Source: an archaeon (lineage in GTDB: Archaea; Thermoproteota; Nitrososphaeria; Conexivisphaerales; UBA164). Taken from it: a DNA stretch of 15,313 bases. The stretch's first letter is position 1. Every line of letters starts with the position of its first letter. The stretch lies in the NCBI GenBank assembly GCA_021798095.1, contig JAJZYL010000011.1, forward strand, positions 1 to 15,313, written 5' to 3'. A model generated the notes under the pieces. That model did not search any database. It was not told the DNA's origin and worked only from the letters and a program-made list of their open reading frames with translations. This document shows positions 15,283 to 15,313 of the stretch, in pieces. The translations under genes and the position numbers were made by a program.

Positions 15283-15312
15283 GGTTCAGGGCTAGGGCAT
15301 CTAGCGGGAACC
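15283..15312. repeat. Composite hairpin at window edge
   Basis: GGTTC (15283-15287) pairs with GAACC (15308-15312), and inside it GCTAG (15291-15295) pairs with CTAGC (15301-15305) around GGCAT. It is a two-part stem with a small internal loop. It may be the end of a further mobile element or part of an RNA gene continuing past the window; it does not complete a tRNA as far as I can see. Confidence 0.4.
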
Positions 15313-15313
15313 A

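Overview
The window looks like a piece of a moderately thermophilic or acidophilic archaeal chromosome, most likely Thermoplasmata (Thermoplasmatales or a close relative). The signs are TATA boxes about 24-30 bases upstream of several start codons with almost no leader (2616, 1778 on -, 10274 on -, 13291 on -), a TTG start, an archaeal-style ECF (energy-coupling factor) transporter, and archaeal-type IS200/IS605 and IS110 remnants. No species is claimed.

Layout. 1-740: the decayed 3' two thirds of an IS605-type tnpB gene, with its right-end hairpin. 795-1778 (-): a two-domain protein, an adenylate-kinase-like P-loop domain followed by a nucleoside 2-deoxyribosyltransferase-like domain. 1989-2240: a fossil of an IS4/IS1634-like transposase N-terminus. 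2616-9051: the main functional unit, six co-directional genes: a predicted membrane S component, a small four-helix membrane protein, a fused double ATPase, a first EcfT, a secreted and membrane-anchored phosphoesterase of the phospholipase C/acid phosphatase family, and a second EcfT. 9105-10274 (-): an MFS transporter convergent with that cluster. 10320-12100: a visibly more GC-rich island of dead mobile elements, namely an IS110-family transposase broken by two frameshifts and the C-terminal part of an IS200-type Y1 transposase, with a short HUH-motif sequence repeated in inverted orientation on either side. 12566-13291 (-): a glycerophosphodiester phosphodiesterase. 13629-15038 (-): a 14-helix drug-exporter-type MFS protein. 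15283-15312: a hairpin at the window's edge.

How the genes may work together. The ECF cluster has one promoter at its head and intergenic gaps of 14, 19, 2, 9 and 92 bases, so it probably makes one importer. The S component would bind the solute, the T components couple it to the ATPase, and the phosphoesterase outside the membrane could strip phosphate from a phosphorylated precursor before uptake. S-component features and the fused ATPase recall YkoEDC-type (thiamine/HMP) systems, but the substrate is not proven by the sequence. The phosphoesterase lying between two paralogous EcfT genes is the most interesting arrangement here. The remaining intact genes (two MFS proteins, GDPD, kinase/NDT fusion) are each transcribed from their own apparent promoter.
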